DNA from: Kazachstania africana CBS 2517
Lineage: Eukaryota; Ascomycota; Saccharomycetes; Saccharomycetales; Saccharomycetaceae
NCBI RefSeq assembly: GCF_000304475.1
Contig: NC_018945.1
Location: forward strand, 744,001-808,000
Reading direction: 5' to 3'
Length of the DNA: 64,000 nt
Shown: positions 9,101 through 19,093 of the stretch, one piece after another
Numbering within the stretch: the stretch's first letter is position 1
How the letters are laid out: each line of letters starts with the position of its first letter
The notes under the pieces: generated by a model
The model's database searches: none
What the model was told of the DNA's origin: nothing
Seen by the model: only the letters and a program-made list of their open reading frames with translations
Translations under genes and position numbers: made by a program

Positions 9101-11715
9101 AGTTTTTGGTTTCTATGCAAAGATTAGCTAAATTTAAGCCGCATGAACTTGAAAATGCTGAATTTTTACTAAGAGCCTATCCAGACCTACAAATTGCCTA
9201 CTTAGATGAAGAACCACCATTACGCCCTGGCGATGAGCCGAGAATTTATTCTGCGTTAATTGATGGTCACTGTGAATTGTTACCTAACGGTCGTAGACGT
9301 CCTAAATTTAGAGTTCAGCTTTCTGGTAATCCAATCTTGGGTGACGGTAAATCTGATAACCAAAATCATGCTTTAATTTTCTACAGAGGTGAATACATTC
9401 AATTAATTGACGCTAATCAAGATAATTATCTGGAAGAATGCTTGAAAATTAGATCCGTTTTAGGTGAATTTGAAGAACTTGGTATGAATGCAACTAATCC
9501 ATATTCTCCGGATGTTGAATTTGAGGATCAGAAAAACAACTATCCAGTGGCTATTGTTGGTGCAAGAGAATATATTTTTTCTGAAAATTCTGGTGTTCTT
9601 GGTGATGTCGCTGCTGGTAAGGAACAAACCTTCGGTACTCTTTTCGCTCGTACATTATCACAAATTGGTGGTAAATTACATTATGGTCATCCTGATTTTA
9701 TAAATGCCACTTTTATGACAACAAGAGGTGGTGTGTCTAAAGCACAAAAGGGTTTACATTTGAATGAAGATATTTACGCTGGTATGAACGCTCTGTTACG
9801 TGGTGGTCGTATTAAGCACTGTGAGTACTACCAATGTGGTAAAGGTAGAGATTTAGGTTTTGGTACAATTTTGAATTTCACAACCAAGATTGGTGCTGGT
9901 ATGGGTGAACAAATGTTGTCTCGTGAATATTACTATTTAGGTACTCAATTACCCATGGACCGTTTCTTATCGTTCTTTTATGCTCATCCTGGTTTCCATT
10001 TGAATAACGTTTTGATCCAATTTTCTTTACAAATTTTTATGCTAACCTTAGTTAATTTACATTCTCTAGCTAACCAATCTGTGTTATGTCTATATGACAG
10101 AAACATGCCAATTACTGATGTATTATACCCAATAGGTTGTTATAACTTCAAGCCCGTAGTTGATTGGGTCAGACGTTATACTTTATCTATTTTCATTGTC
10201 TTCTGGATTGCTTTCGTACCAATTGTTATGCAAGAGTTAATTGAACGTGGTGCCTGGAAAGCAACACTTAGATTTTGGCGTCATATCCTATCGTTATCTC
10301 CAATGTTTGAAGTTTTCACAGGCCAAATTTACTCTTCTGCATTATTTAGTGATTTAACTGTAGGTGGTGCTCGTTATATTTCAACAGGTCGTGGCTTTGC
10401 AACATCTCGTATCCCATTTTCCATTCTATATTCAAGATTTGCTGGATCTGCCATTTATATGGGCGCCAGATCTATGCTTATGTTGTTGTTTGGTACAGTT
10501 GCTCATTGGCAAGCTCCTTTACTATGGTTTTGGGCCTCTTTGGCATCATTGATATTTTCTCCATTCATCTTCAATCCACATCAATTCTCATGGGATGACT
10601 TTTTCCTTGACTATAGGGACTATATTAGATGGTTATCAAGAGGAAACAGTAAGTACCATAGGAACTCATGGATTGGCTATGTGAGAATGTCAAGAGCCCG
10701 TGTAACTGGTTTCAAGCGTAAATTGATCGGCGAAGATTCAGAAAAGGCAGCTGGTGATGCCAGTAGAGCAAGTAGAATGAATTTGATTGTTTCAGAAATC
10801 ATTCCTTGTTTCATTTACTCTGCCGGCTGTTTCATTGCTTTTACTTTTATCAACGCACAAACTGGTGTTAAGACAACTGATGCTGACAGAGTTAACTCTG
10901 TTTTGAGAATCATCATTTGCACCTTGGGTCCAATCGCCGTAGACCTAGTAACATTATTAGCTTGCATGTCTATATCATGCTGTGCTACACCATGTTGCAA
11001 CAATTCTGGTGCTGTTATGGCTGCTTTGGCACATGGTGTTGCCGTTATTGTCCACATTGCATCTTTCATTATTATGTGGGTACTAGAAGGTTTCAGTTTT
11101 GTTAAAATGTTAATCGGGGTTGTAACAATGATCCAATTACAAAGACTTGTCTTCCAGTGTGCAACAGTCTTCTTACTAACAAGAGAATATAAAAATGATA
11201 ACTCAAACACTGCATTTTGGACTGGTAAATGGGGTACTACCGAATCTGGTTTCGCTCAAGCTACAAGAGAAATACTCGTTAAAGTCATCGAATTGTCAGA
11301 GTTTGCAGCCGATTTTGTCTTAGGCCATTTCATTTTATTTTGTCATGCCCCTTTACTTATAATTCCAGGCATGGATAGATTGCATTCAATCATGTTATTC
11401 TGGCTAAGACCATCACGTCAAATCCGTCCTCCAATCTTTTCAATAAAGCAAACACGTTTACGTAAGCGTATGGTTAGAAAGTACTTCTGCTTATATGCGC
11501 TAATTCTAATATGCTTTGCTGCATGCATTGTTGGACCTGCTGTGGGAGCTGCTTATGTACCAGATCAAATTGCAAGTACATTGACTGGTGCAGCTCATAA
11601 CTTATTCCAACCAAGAAATCAAAACAATAATGACACTGGTACAAAATTGGTTACGTACTCGGGACATTACTATACAAGTACGCCATCAATGAGAACATGG
11701 TCTACGATTAAATAA
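6178..11715 (+). CDS. FKS1: 1,3-beta-glucan synthase catalytic subunit (Fks1/Gsc2)
   Basis: Plasma-membrane glycosyltransferase (family GT48) that makes cell-wall 1,3-beta-glucan from UDP-glucose with Rho1 as regulator; target of echinocandins. 1845 residues (S. cerevisiae Fks1 1876). Order: disordered Asn/Ser/Tyr-rich N-terminus (1-140), cytosolic FKS1 domain (about 150-400), first membrane cluster (about 430-700), large cytosolic catalytic region (about 720-1290), second membrane cluster to about 1790. Hot-spot 2 is the usual DWVRRYTL (residues 1329-1336). Hot-spot 1 (616-624) reads FLILSLTDP, with Thr622 where the family has Arg. The position corresponds to GSC2 (YGR032W), but only one copy is visible, so Fks1-type versus Gsc2-type function is open. 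Confidence 0.98.
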   Translation: MSYNESNNIHEDSFEDNNSQQRYDQYGQPIYGHNNESGEEAEGFYDSVNEYSQSNDLNSPPPMNPESNNGDYSDYSSFNHTPLNNQAAGFGYTPSQMSYGDHRSSISTPMYDQNEVSMAFPHDPYPAWTADPQAPVSIQQIEDVFIELTDKFGFQRDSMRNTFDHFMTLLDSRSSRMTPYQALLTLHADYIGGDTANYKKWYFAAQLDLDDAIGFRNVKLSKLSRKSRKAKKSNRKIINATDDRNVEHTLNAIEGDNSLEAADFRWKTKMNRISPIERVRHIALYLLIWGEANQVRFTPECLCFIYKCALDYLESPLCQNQRDPLPEGDYLDRVITPLYRFIRNQVYEIIDGRYVKREKDHNKVIGYDDVNQLFWYPQGLSKIVLSNGNKLIDLPMEERYLNFANVDWENVFFKTYKESRTWLHMVTNFNRIWVMHISVFWMYTAYNAKTFYTHDYQQLVNNQPLASYKWATAALGGSVACLIQLCATLCEWLFVPRKWAGAQHLTRRFGFLCIITAINLAPIIWIFCYDKDTEKSNLAYIVSIVFFFVAVVTVVFFSVMPLGGLFTSYLNKSSRRYVSSQTFTASFAPLTGWDRVFSYLIWIMVFGAKYAESYYFLILSLTDPLRILSTTEMRCTGEYWWGSHLCKHQPKITLGLMVATDFILFFLDTYLWYVIVNTVFSVCKAFHLGMSVLTPWRNIFTRLPKRIYSKILATNDMEVKYKPKVLISQIWNAIVISMYREHLLAIDHVQQLLYHQVPSDVEGKRTLKAPTFFTSQDDSKLNTDFFPRDSEAERRISFFAQSLATPMPSAISIDNMPTFTVLTPHYAERILLSLREIIREDDQFSRVTLLEYLKQLHPVEWDCFVKDTKILAEETAAYEGVEQELEKDDAKSEIDDLPFYCIGFKSAAPEYTLRTRIWASLRSQTLYRTVSGFMNYSRAIKLLYRVENPEIVQMFGGNAEGLERELEKMARRKFKFLVSMQRLAKFKPHELENAEFLLRAYPDLQIAYLDEEPPLRPGDEPRIYSALIDGHCELLPNGRRRPKFRVQLSGNPILGDGKSDNQNHALIFYRGEYIQLIDANQDNYLEECLKIRSVLGEFEELGMNATNPYSPDVEFEDQKNNYPVAIVGAREYIFSENSGVLGDVAAGKEQTFGTLFARTLSQIGGKLHYGHPDFINATFMTTRGGVSKAQKGLHLNEDIYAGMNALLRGGRIKHCEYYQCGKGRDLGFGTILNFTTKIGAGMGEQMLSREYYYLGTQLPMDRFLSFFYAHPGFHLNNVLIQFSLQIFMLTLVNLHSLANQSVLCLYDRNMPITDVLYPIGCYNFKPVVDWVRRYTLSIFIVFWIAFVPIVMQELIERGAWKATLRFWRHILSLSPMFEVFTGQIYSSALFSDLTVGGARYISTGRGFATSRIPFSILYSRFAGSAIYMGARSMLMLLFGTVAHWQAPLLWFWASLASLIFSPFIFNPHQFSWDDFFLDYRDYIRWLSRGNSKYHRNSWIGYVRMSRARVTGFKRKLIGEDSEKAAGDASRASRMNLIVSEIIPCFIYSAGCFIAFTFINAQTGVKTTDADRVNSVLRIIICTLGPIAVDLVTLLACMSISCCATPCCNNSGAVMAALAHGVAVIVHIASFIIMWVLEGFSFVKMLIGVVTMIQLQRLVFQCATVFLLTREYKNDNSNTAFWTGKWGTTESGFAQATREILVKVIELSEFAADFVLGHFILFCHAPLLIIPGMDRLHSIMLFWLRPSRQIRPPIFSIKQTRLRKRMVRKYFCLYALILICFAACIVGPAVGAAYVPDQIASTLTGAAHNLFQPRNQNNNDTGTKLVTYSGHYYTSTPSMRTWSTIK

Positions 11716-11862
11716 ACTTATTTTCATATTATTATATAGGATTCTTTTGTATTTTAGTTTTTATTTTAAAAAGATTTATAACATTCATATATTTGTTGGG
11801 TGTTGGTCATTTGCTCACTTTCCATAGTGCACATTATGTTATATATACACGACTATCTACTT

Positions 11863-12609
11863 TTATTTATCTCTTCTTGAACCCCAATTGATACCAAGGA
11901 AACCAGTGGGCTTAATAATTTGCTTTAATTTTGGCTTGACTAAGTAATAACGTTTTTCACCAGGGACATCAATATACAAAGATGTTATTTGTGGCTTAGA
12001 GAATTGTTTAATCAATTTATTTTCATTTTTTTCAATCGTTTCTAAATGAACGACACCAATTTTAGCCTTTGATTGTAAATGAAATTTAAGGAAGCAATGA
12101 AGGTGTCCTTCTTTATCCAATTTTCTCCTTGAAGTAATTGGTCTGTTACGGGTCCATCTGTCAGTAGTAAATAGATTTCCAAATGCCTTAAGTTTTTCCT
12201 TTTTCAGGATATTATCGTTACAATTGAGTAGTTTACGCACTGTTTGGTCCTTTTGAGTCATAGAAACTGCTCTATTAAATATTTGTGTATCACCTGTTGG
12301 TGAAAATAGCTCAAATATGATTAAATATAGTATTACAACTGATATCGCAAATGAAGAGATGATTAAACCTACAGAGAAGGTCAATTTTGAGTAATTTTTG
12401 AATTGTGACCATATCAATTGATGCTGCTTGCTTCTTGGCTTCTTGGGCTCTTCCTGGACATTTCTCTTGACAGAGTAATGCGCTTTTGTGCATGTATTAC
12501 CTAGAAAACTTGATGTCGACAGTATGTTGCTTCTATTGAGAGACAATAGACATGCTGACCTTGATAGGGGAAATTGTTTTGAAGATCGTAACAATGCTCT
12601 ACTTAGCAT
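11863..12609 (-). CDS. TIM21: Tim21, TIM23 presequence translocase subunit
   Basis: Inner-membrane protein that binds the intermembrane-space tail of Tom22 and links TIM23 to respiratory complexes. 248 residues. A Ser/Leu/Arg-rich presequence without acidic residues (MLSRALLRSSKQFPLSRSA) is followed by a basic stretch. One membrane span comes next (FSVGLIISSFAISVVILYLI, about 78-97), and then the conserved intermembrane-space domain with DRWTRNRPITSRRKLDKEGHL and the late IDVPGEKRYYLVKP. Length and order match S. cerevisiae Tim21 (239). It is divergent from RPL26, matching the YGR033C-YGR034W arrangement. Confidence 0.93.
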   Translation of the reverse strand: MLSRALLRSSKQFPLSRSACLLSLNRSNILSTSSFLGNTCTKAHYSVKRNVQEEPKKPRSKQHQLIWSQFKNYSKLTFSVGLIISSFAISVVILYLIIFELFSPTGDTQIFNRAVSMTQKDQTVRKLLNCNDNILKKEKLKAFGNLFTTDRWTRNRPITSRRKLDKEGHLHCFLKFHLQSKAKIGVVHLETIEKNENKLIKQFSKPQITSLYIDVPGEKRYYLVKPKLKQIIKPTGFLGINWGSRRDK

Positions 12610-12758
12610 TTTTGGAGTGAATCGGTACTGGTTCGTATCTTTTAATGATGTATTTGAGAACTTGCTTGTTTCATAGCAGCGACAGTCATATACAGCATCC
12701 TTTCTATCTGCTAATAAAAATGTGATCTGATATTACAGTCATATCCTTGACTGCTTGA

Positions 12759-12787
12759 GAACCCATACATACTAAATGGCTGGGTGT
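12759..12787. promoter_or_regulatory. Two Rap1-type sites, inverted, upstream of RPL26
   Basis: Site one (12759-12771, plus) contains CCCATACATA and matches 11 of 13 positions of ACACCCRYACAYM. Site two (12775-12787, minus) starts ACACCCA and matches 10 of 13. Paired Rap1 sites are typical of yeast ribosomal-protein promoters. They lie about 460 bp before the RPL26 ATG, rather far, and also about 160 bp before TIM21. The rest of 12610-13237 has a locally GC-rich patch (about 12838-12930) and no recognised gene. Confidence 0.5.
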
Positions 12788-13237
12788 AATGGTTCAGATT
12801 AATTTTTTTTTTTAAAATTTCAAAAAAAGTTTCAAAGTCTGGCTCTGCGTCGCGGAGATGGTGAATTTTTTGGTGGGGGCATCGGGCAGGTTGGGCTCAG
12901 TGGAGCACCCGTGGTTTGGGAGGAATTCTTGTTGTCCTCTTTCTAACGACTAGAGCAACGAACAGTCTGTTGGGAATAGGTTAGGCTGAACCCCATGCTA
13001 AGCTAGACGGAAAGGTGTTCCTTTGGACAGAGGGAGCCTTGATACTGGAATTGTCTCGCTGGGATAGACCGCTGTTTGGCAGGTTCGAGGTATCAGATTT
13101 GCAGTGAGAGAGTTGATGCTGCACAGTAAGTATTGGTGATGGGAAAATATTATTTATCAAGATAGTATTGAAAAACGCATTATTGTGCAGCTTTTTGGTA
13201 AGGTTATACAACACTGGATAAAGTACAATAACACATA

Positions 13238-13743
13238 ATGGCTAAGCAATCTTTAGGTATGTTAAAGAAATGAGATATTGGAAGAACAATTAAAGCACGG
13301 CAAGAACTGTCGATAAGATATTGAAGAACAACTTTTACTAACAAGAATCAATACATGGTATTATTTTATTTTAATTAGACGTTTCCTCTGACAGAAGAAA
13401 GGCCAGAAAGGCTTATTTCAACGCTCCATCCTCTGAACGTCGTGTTTTATTATCTGCTCCATTATCTAAGGAATTAAGAGCTCAATACGGTATCAAGGCT
13501 TTACCAATCAGAAGAGATGATGAAGTTTTAGTTACCAGAGGTTCCAAGAAGGGTTCTGAAGGTAAGGTTTCTTCTGTTTACAGATTAAAGTTCGCTATCC
13601 AAGTTGACAAGTTATCTAAGGAAAAATCTAACGGTGCTGCTGTTCCAGTTAACATTCATCCATCCAAGGTCGTTATCACCAAGATTCACATGGACAAGGA
13701 CAGAAAGGCTTTAATCCAAAGAAAGGGTGGTAAATTAGAATAA
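13238..13743 (+). CDS. RPL26: 60S ribosomal protein L26 (uL24), spliced
   Basis: Ribosomal protein at the polypeptide exit tunnel side of the 60S subunit. Exon 1 is 13238-13256 (MAKQSL plus one base) and exon 2 is 13379-13743, giving 127 residues, the same as S. cerevisiae Rpl26. The junction restores [20 protein letters not shown], the conserved N-terminus. The KOW segment [20 protein letters not shown] and the tail [12 protein letters not shown] are intact. Codon bias is strong. Without the intron no protein-coding call of proper length is possible, because the second exon lacks a suitable ATG. Position fits YGR034W. Confidence 0.97.
13257..13378 (+). other. RPL26: RPL26 spliceosomal intron (122 nt)
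   Basis: 5' splice site GTATGT at 13257-13262, branchpoint TACTAAC at 13336-13342, 3' splice site TAG ending at 13378. The intron follows the first base of the seventh codon, the usual place in yeast RPL26. It is shorter than most yeast ribosomal-protein gene introns. I saw no C/D or H/ACA elements in it. Confidence 0.95.
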
Positions 13744-13953
13744 ACATATTAAATATTTCTCAATTAATACTATAAATACGTTTATTTCTTTCAAATGCAC
13801 TATATAATATAAAAATATATATGTAAAACATCAAAATTTTTACTGAATTTATTAAAATAAAAAAAGGCATCATCTGTAGTATGAAAAGCTATTAAGTATT
13901 AACATGAATGTATAGATGACTATATGACTATGTATCAATAATGGAAGAGTTAT

Positions 13954-14166
13954 TTATGCTACAGAAGTTTTTGTCTCCTTACGCCTCGGCTGCCTCGTTT
14001 CCTTCTCTTGAGCAGCTTTGAGTAAATCGTACCTTGTAATTACCGTACTATTGCCGCTATTAGTACTGGTACTACTATTGTTGGTGCGCACTTTAAACAA
14101 GCCTGATACTTTAGAAATCATGAAAGGTCTGTTATCTAGGAATTCAGTAGGACAGAGTCTAAACAT
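13954..14166 (-). CDS. CIS1: Small Cis1/YGR035C-family protein
   Basis: A 70-residue protein. The segment VITRYDLLKAAQEKE is the signature I recall from S. cerevisiae YLR346C (Cis1, linked to mitochondrial import stress); its duplicate YGR035C lies between RPL26 and CAX4, the same slot as here. The N-terminal half (NRPFMISKVSGLFKV) is less familiar, and the C-terminus is basic (RQPRRKETK). No membrane segment is seen. The promoter carries Pdr1/Pdr3-type elements, which agrees with the known drug-response regulation of this gene pair. Family placement rests on one motif plus synteny. Confidence 0.75.
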   Translation of the reverse strand: MFRLCPTEFLDNRPFMISKVSGLFKVRTNNSSTSTNSGNSTVITRYDLLKAAQEKETRQPRRKETKTSVA

Positions 14167-14435
14167 GTTAAAATGACACCTTTATGATCAATCGATGACA
14201 CTATGTACATGTCTATTGTTTGAATAGTGAATACATCTTTACAAGATTTTATTCCATATATATATATGTATACATAAATACTCAAAATATGGTTTGCTGT
14301 GACGTTCATTACATATCAATAGTCCATGGAACAAAACACACCGTTTCCATGAATTACAGTTTACCTTACTAATTTGTGTTTATCCTCTTGCGATAGCCAA
14401 TGCTGTCCTGGCCGGTAGAAGGATGATTCCTGGGT

Positions 14436-14572
14436 CCCGTGGAACCAGACCTGACATCCAGGATTTTCTGACAAATTTCCGTGTAGTTCCGAGAGGCTCC
14501 GCGGGAAATGGCCAGATGGAACAAAAAATCCGAAGAGCGTAATGAATAGTATGTGTGGTGAGCTTCCGTGGA
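14436..14572. promoter_or_regulatory. Pdr1/Pdr3 response elements upstream of the CIS1-like gene
   Basis: TCCGTGGA at 14565-14572 is a full match to the PDRE consensus TCCGYGGA. TCCGCGGG at 14498-14505 and CCCGTGGA at 14436-14443 each differ by one base. They lie 270-405 bp before the CIS1-like start. The next gene, CAX4, runs toward this gap from the other side, so the elements can only serve the CIS1-like gene. No other gene is seen in 14167-14642. Confidence 0.7.
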
Positions 14573-14642
14573 AATGGAACGGGTTATAATTCTTTAAAAT
14601 TCTATATACAGATGACTAGGAGGATGGTAATGATGATGGAGT

Positions 14643-15338
14643 CTATTGCGATTTAGGTTTGACAGTTCTAGAGCGATACGAACTGTGCTCTTCTTGTAGT
14701 GTGGCTGGACAAAGGTTGCATGTATCCTTAATGTAGAACCGTTGAAATATCCATGTGTTTAGTAAATAGTCTATTGTGCCCACGGACCTTACTAAATCCA
14801 CGAAGATATAGTAAAGGGATCCATTCAGTAACCCGATGGAGTAACCTACGACAACTTGTTTCAAATTGTGATAGCATAGGTAGATTCTAGAAAAGCAAAC
14901 CAATGCACCCAGGGTTGCAATCAATGTGGAATACAAAATATGGTCCACAGGAACAAACTTCCATTTGTATTTGATTCTGAGTAGGAAATACACTGTGAAG
15001 AACCCGACAAATTGCGAATGTGCACTTGGCATACCGTAACCAGGCCCCATATTGAAATTTATCGTCGAGTTATAATGCAACGACGTGATGCCATATGGTC
15101 TATTTTCCTTTATCAACTTCTTTAGAATCTTATTCAATACTTCATTAGATAATTGACCACATGCCACAATAACGGACTCAATTTCTCTCGTTATTATCAG
15201 CCATGATAGATAAAACATCAGAATTAAGATCGGTGATAACGATAGATAGACACTAAGTACACTGATTATATCGTGTGGATTATATAAGATAAAAGTGTCA
15301 TCAAACGGTATCAGATCTTCGCCAATCGTCAAGTTCAT
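14643..15338 (-). CDS. CAX4: Cax4, dolichyl pyrophosphate phosphatase
   Basis: ER membrane phosphatase that recycles dolichyl pyrophosphate to dolichyl phosphate for N-glycosylation. 231 residues. PAP2-family motifs are present in order: KKLIKENRPYG (KxxxxxxRP), GMPSAHSQ (PSGH-type), and SRIYLCYHNLKQVVVGYSIG (SRxxxxxHxxxD-type, with Gln-Val where many relatives have an Asp downstream). Several hydrophobic segments surround them, with the motifs on the ER-lumen face in this family. It follows the CIS1-like gene and precedes ACB1, as YGR036C does. Confidence 0.93.
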   Translation of the reverse strand: MNLTIGEDLIPFDDTFILYNPHDIISVLSVYLSLSPILILMFYLSWLIITREIESVIVACGQLSNEVLNKILKKLIKENRPYGITSLHYNSTINFNMGPGYGMPSAHSQFVGFFTVYFLLRIKYKWKFVPVDHILYSTLIATLGALVCFSRIYLCYHNLKQVVVGYSIGLLNGSLYYIFVDLVRSVGTIDYLLNTWIFQRFYIKDTCNLCPATLQEEHSSYRSRTVKPKSQ

Positions 15339-15534
15339 TTTTGCAAAGTGTATTCTTCAATGTGCCAAAAAAGCACCTCCAAGAGGTATGTTAATATGAG
15401 CTTAGAACGCTACAATATTTTTTTTTTCTTTCATATTCTCGATTTATGTCGTTCGGGCATTATTACTTTCTACGTAGCGAGATATAGAAAACACGTATAA
15501 ATCATATATATGGCGGGTCAATAATACTAGCAAC

Positions 15535-15804
15535 TTATTTAGAAGCATACTTCTTGGATAGTTCGTTGACTAAGTCGATGTATTGTTGTTCGGCATCTTC
15601 AGGAGAAAGACCTTTCAATTTGTTCCAAGCGTCCCATTTTGATTTATCTTTCATTTGTAATAAACCAGTTGGTCTTTCAGTGTTACAATCACCAACTGTG
15701 GCTTGTTTGTATAAAGAGTACAATTTTAGCAATTCGTCATTGCTTGGCTTGTTTGGGAGATTTTGAACAGCTTTAGCCTTTTCTTCAAATTCTTGAGAAA
15801 CCAT
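15535..15804 (-). CDS. ACB1: Acyl-CoA-binding protein
   Basis: Cytosolic carrier of long-chain acyl-CoA esters. 89 residues, four-helix ACBP fold. Family markers are [48 protein letters not shown] and the C-terminal [11 protein letters not shown] start at the ATG at 15804-15802, which gives the standard N-terminus [11 protein letters not shown]. The longer in-frame extension to 15840 adds 12 residues that relatives lack. It is divergent from ORM1 and occupies the YGR037C position. Confidence 0.96.
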   Translation of the reverse strand: MVSQEFEEKAKAVQNLPNKPSNDELLKLYSLYKQATVGDCNTERPTGLLQMKDKSKWDAWNKLKGLSPEDAEQQYIDLVNELSKKYASK

Positions 15805-16436
15805 TGTGTGTAAACGAGAGTGTGGAGATGAAGATCTCAATCGACAATGGCTTAGAACTACACAACATCACATTTATATACTTTTCCCCAGTGGCATCTA
15901 TTCTCTTCCTGTTGAAACCGGTGATGCGGTGAGATTGAAAAACTTCGAAGCTGTTACCCGCATGGACAGATCCAATCCCGTTGAGCTGTGGCATGATTGA
16001 TACTCGCACAGGTCCACCACCTAGTATTCCATGATGCTTCCCTTTTACATCATTGTGTAATGAGGTGGGTGAGCTTTCACTTGGAGACAAACCTGCAAGT
16101 GAGAAGGTCTGTGACATTCTTGCATCAGCTGTGGCAGGCAATTGTGACATTCCACAGTATCGTATTACACGAAAAATAACAGCCCTAAGTGAGCCTTTAA
16201 TTTTTCAGTGTGGTGCACGGATAGGGCTAGACAAGACTCCAAAGTCGACGGAAACGGAAAGGAAATGAGAATTTCCATATTAGGAAAGTGGGGTACATTT
16301 TCAGTAACAGTTTTACCCCTAAAATTTCCTATAGAAGTAAGTATTGCCACTTCCAATGCCGAACTTCCCGGAATGAACACATTTATATATATAGTGTAGT
16401 ATATTTAAGAGTGGAAAAACTTGATAGGATCGATTA
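15805..16436. promoter_or_regulatory. ACB1/ORM1 divergent promoter region
   Basis: A 632-bp intergenic stretch. CCCCT at 16316-16320 fits an Msn2/Msn4 stress element, and the TATA-like run around 16382-16391 is well placed for ORM1. The overlapping open frames here (for example 15785-16150 minus) show no family features and I regard them as chance. Nothing else was recognised. Confidence 0.4.
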
Positions 16437-17198
16437 ATGTATCCAAGATCCAAGAAACATCCGAACATGTTATCACAGCAAGATAATGAATTGAAACCGT
16501 TCCCATCGTATCAAGATTCCACGGCAGGTGGCGTAATGAATGAAAGGATCTCTAGAACAAGAACAAATACAAATTCTTCTTCATTATCGAGATCAAGAGC
16601 TAATTCTTACCTAACAAGGTCAAGAACAAATTCAAATAAAAGTATGGCAGAGCCCTTTAAAGATCATCGAAGAAAACGTTCTTCTTCAATTATTTCACAC
16701 GTAGAACAAGAATCTATGGAAGATATAAATGATCAAAATCTTTTACCAAATATGAATGCCACTTGGGTCGATCAAAGAGGCGCGTGGATTATCCACATAG
16801 TCATAATAATACTCTTGAAATTGTTTTTCAATCTTCTACCAGGTATCACGAATGAAAGTGCATGGTCTTTAACTAATACGATCTACGTCATCGGTTCTTA
16901 CATAATGTTTCATCTAATTAAAGGTACCCCATTCGATTTCAATGGTGGTGCCTATGATAATTTAACTATGTGGGAACAGATAGATGATGAGACTTTGTAC
17001 ACTCCGACGAGAAAGTTTTTAATTATATTACCGATTATTTTACTACTAATATCAAATCATTACGCAAAATTTAGTTATAATTTATTCACTATGAATTCAC
17101 TAATTATTCTATTTCTAGGTGTCGTTCCAAAATTACCTTCCACCCATAGACTAAGAATTCAGATTCCTGGCCTAATAGGTCCAGCTCAAATCACTTAA
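16437..17198 (+). CDS. ORM1: Orm family regulator of serine palmitoyltransferase
   Basis: ER membrane protein that restrains serine palmitoyltransferase in the SPOTS complex and so sets sphingolipid synthesis. 253 residues. The N-terminal half is Ser/Arg-rich and disordered (about 35-90), with repeated RSR/RTRTN blocks that fit Ypk1-type phosphorylation (family knowledge). From about 105 the ORMDL core follows: NATWVDQRGAWIIH, then hydrophobic segments, GTPFDFNGGAYDNLTMWEQID, TRKFLIILPI and the conserved ending HRLRIQIPGLIG. The ancestor of YGR038W (ORM1) and YLR350W (ORM2) occupied this slot, so the symbol follows synteny only. Confidence 0.95.
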   Translation: MYPRSKKHPNMLSQQDNELKPFPSYQDSTAGGVMNERISRTRTNTNSSSLSRSRANSYLTRSRTNSNKSMAEPFKDHRRKRSSSIISHVEQESMEDINDQNLLPNMNATWVDQRGAWIIHIVIIILLKLFFNLLPGITNESAWSLTNTIYVIGSYIMFHLIKGTPFDFNGGAYDNLTMWEQIDDETLYTPTRKFLIILPIILLLISNHYAKFSYNLFTMNSLIILFLGVVPKLPSTHRLRIQIPGLIGPAQIT

Positions 17199-17302
17199 TT
17201 CTATATAGAAAAAAACCTCTCAAAAAAATATAAAAATTGTAAATATCAAAAATTTAATGTCAAAAAAAGAAAAATATATATAGATAGAAAATTGAAGCTT
17301 GT

Positions 17303-18262
17303 CTAACTAATATATTCTTTTGGCTTGTAAGGTTCTTCCAAGTATTTTAGTTCTTCATCAGTAAATTTGACTTTTAATGCCTTTATGGCATCATCCACTC
17401 TACTAGTCTTACTCATGCCGACAATTGGGACACAACCTTTGCTAATGACCCAAGCAGTGGAAATAACTGCCATCGAACATTTCTTCTTCTTAGCGAGCTC
17501 TTCTACCCTGTTAATAATTTCAATGTCACTCTTTTCTAGTTTCTTAGTTAAAGTACACTTAACAAATGGATCATTCTCTGATCTTTCTGTGGTCGATCCA
17601 ATCGGTCTAGTCAATAAACCTTGATGATTTGGAGACCATGGAGTTAAAGCAATGTTGTGTCTCTTACAGAATGGAATCAGTTCTCTTTCATCTTCTCTAT
17701 AAATGAGATTGTATAGAGATTGAGAATTGACGAACTGAAACCACTCGTATTTTTCAGCTACAAATTGCATTTCAGCAAACTCTGTCGCCAACATAGACGA
17801 CGCACCAATGTATCGAACATGGCCCTTTTCAACAACATCATTCAATGCTTTCATGCGTTCTTTGATTGGTGTGTCTTGATCAAATCTATGAATTTGTAAG
17901 ACGTCAATGTATGTACCCAACCTTTCCACAGATCTTTTGACACCGTCAACTATATGTTTACGTGATAATCCACGTTGATTGACTACATCCAATTGATCAA
18001 CTCCAATGGGCTCTTCACCAAGATGTAGATCAAGTGTTTCATCAACAGGGAAAAAGATCTTGGTTAAAATAACAACAGTTTCTCTCTTGATCTTGTATTT
18101 TTTCAAAAATTCACCTAAAAGAATCTCACTGTAACCGTTGGAATAATAATCGGCAGTGTCAAATGTACGCAATCCCTTATCATAACAGTATTTTAAGGTA
18201 TTGAAAACCTTCTCTTTGTCCTCTTCTACCCATTCAGACCATTTTTTCTTACCATATGACAT
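17303..18262 (-). CDS. Aldo-keto reductase similar to YPL088W, start codon problem
   Basis: NADP-dependent aldo-keto reductase related to the putative aryl-alcohol dehydrogenase YPL088W. From the only usable ATG (18262) the product is 319 residues against about 342 in YPL088W. Catalytic residues by family motif: D35 and Y40 (DTADYYSNG), K68 (ILTK) and H125 (QIHR). The codons just upstream, 18263-18328, stay in frame and still encode FVEQVRFGNTGLKVSP and on to the first Met, matching the normal N-terminus. They contain no ATG and a TGA stands directly before them. So the gene has lost its start, uses a non-AUG start, or is missing bases. It is not at the YPL088W neighbourhood. Confidence 0.85.
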   Translation of the reverse strand: MSYGKKKWSEWVEEDKEKVFNTLKYCYDKGLRTFDTADYYSNGYSEILLGEFLKKYKIKRETVVILTKIFFPVDETLDLHLGEEPIGVDQLDVVNQRGLSRKHIVDGVKRSVERLGTYIDVLQIHRFDQDTPIKERMKALNDVVEKGHVRYIGASSMLATEFAEMQFVAEKYEWFQFVNSQSLYNLIYREDERELIPFCKRHNIALTPWSPNHQGLLTRPIGSTTERSENDPFVKCTLTKKLEKSDIEIINRVEELAKKKKCSMAVISTAWVISKGCVPIVGMSKTSRVDDAIKALKVKFTDEELKYLEEPYKPKEYIS

Positions 18263-18659
18263 ACATCCAACAATAATTGGTGATACTTTTAAACCGGTGT
18301 TCCCAAATCTGACTTGCTCTACAAAGTCAAGTCAATGAATAATATAGATAAGACTGTTAACCTCAGAACTTAATAGAATTACAATTGGAAAAACATTAAC
18401 GTTACTACTGTGAAACAGGGTGTCTAGAAGCAGAACTTTAGGGCAAAGGATCACAATGTAAAAAACAAATCATTTGGGGCTACCTGTGCATTGTCGCTGT
18501 AGTATTCGATGCAGTTTTTAAAAAAACACCATTTTATGAAGTTAAGCTGTGAGCAAGCAATATAGTGGTGAATAATTAACTTGTAAGAAAGCTGAAGTGG
18601 CTGTTTTATTCTACCAAATATATTAGAGTCTAGTCTCCACAGAAAAACCGGAGAACTCA
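18263..18659. other. AKR-tRNA-Lys interval
   Basis: The first 66 bases (to 18328) are residual N-terminal coding sequence of the aldo-keto reductase without a start codon. The rest, up to the tRNA, holds no gene I recognise and no clear LTR. Confidence 0.6.
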
Positions 18660-18758
18660 TCCTTGTTAGCTCAGTTGGTAGAGCGTTCGGCTTTTAAGTA
18701 AATTTACGCTTAAGCAAGGATAACCGCAATGTCAGGGGTTCGAGCCCCCTATGAGGAG
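18660..18758 (+). tRNA. tK(UUU): tRNA-Lys(UUU) with intron
   Basis: Cloverleaf: acceptor TCCTTGT/ATGAGGA, D arm GCTC/GAGC, T arm AGGGG-TTCGAGC-CCCCT, discriminator G. Anticodon TTT is at 18693-18695. The intron (about 18697-18722, 26 nt) starts one base after the anticodon and contains CTTAAGC, able to pair with the anticodon region. The mature form is 73 nt. A T run follows at 18759-18770 as Pol III terminator. The anticodon stem is TTCGG/CCGCA, leaving a U28-C42 mismatch where S. cerevisiae has CCGAA. Confidence 0.97.
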
Positions 18759-19093
18759 TTCTTTTTTTTTTGAAACTACACTAACATAATCAATAAGAAA
18801 TCATAACAAATTGATACAGCAGACTAACATATAATAGGAAGATGTTGCTCCATCTTCTTAATGTGGAGAGGTTATTTTTGCCGAAAGCTAAATATATTTT
18901 TTACAACATTCTTGAAGAGTGATACAAATTTGCCCATGCGAGGTTTGAAAAATATGGCTTAAGCATCAAGATCAATCGACAAAGTAACGATCATAAAATT
19001 ATAAGCATAAAACTATATAACGGGGCACCTCTGCTATTACTACAAGGGTAGAAGAGTTATCACATACTCTCATTAATAATATTCGATATAGAA
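18759..19093. other. tRNA-Lys to KSS1 interval
   Basis: Begins with the tRNA T-tract. I saw no gene and no perfect pheromone response element (TGAAACA) here, although KSS1 follows. Confidence 0.4.

Noticed and set aside
15785..16150. 121-codon open frame on the minus strand overlapping the ACB1 start and promoter
   Set aside because: No family features, overlaps the certain ACB1 gene on the same strand in another frame, and lies in a divergent promoter.
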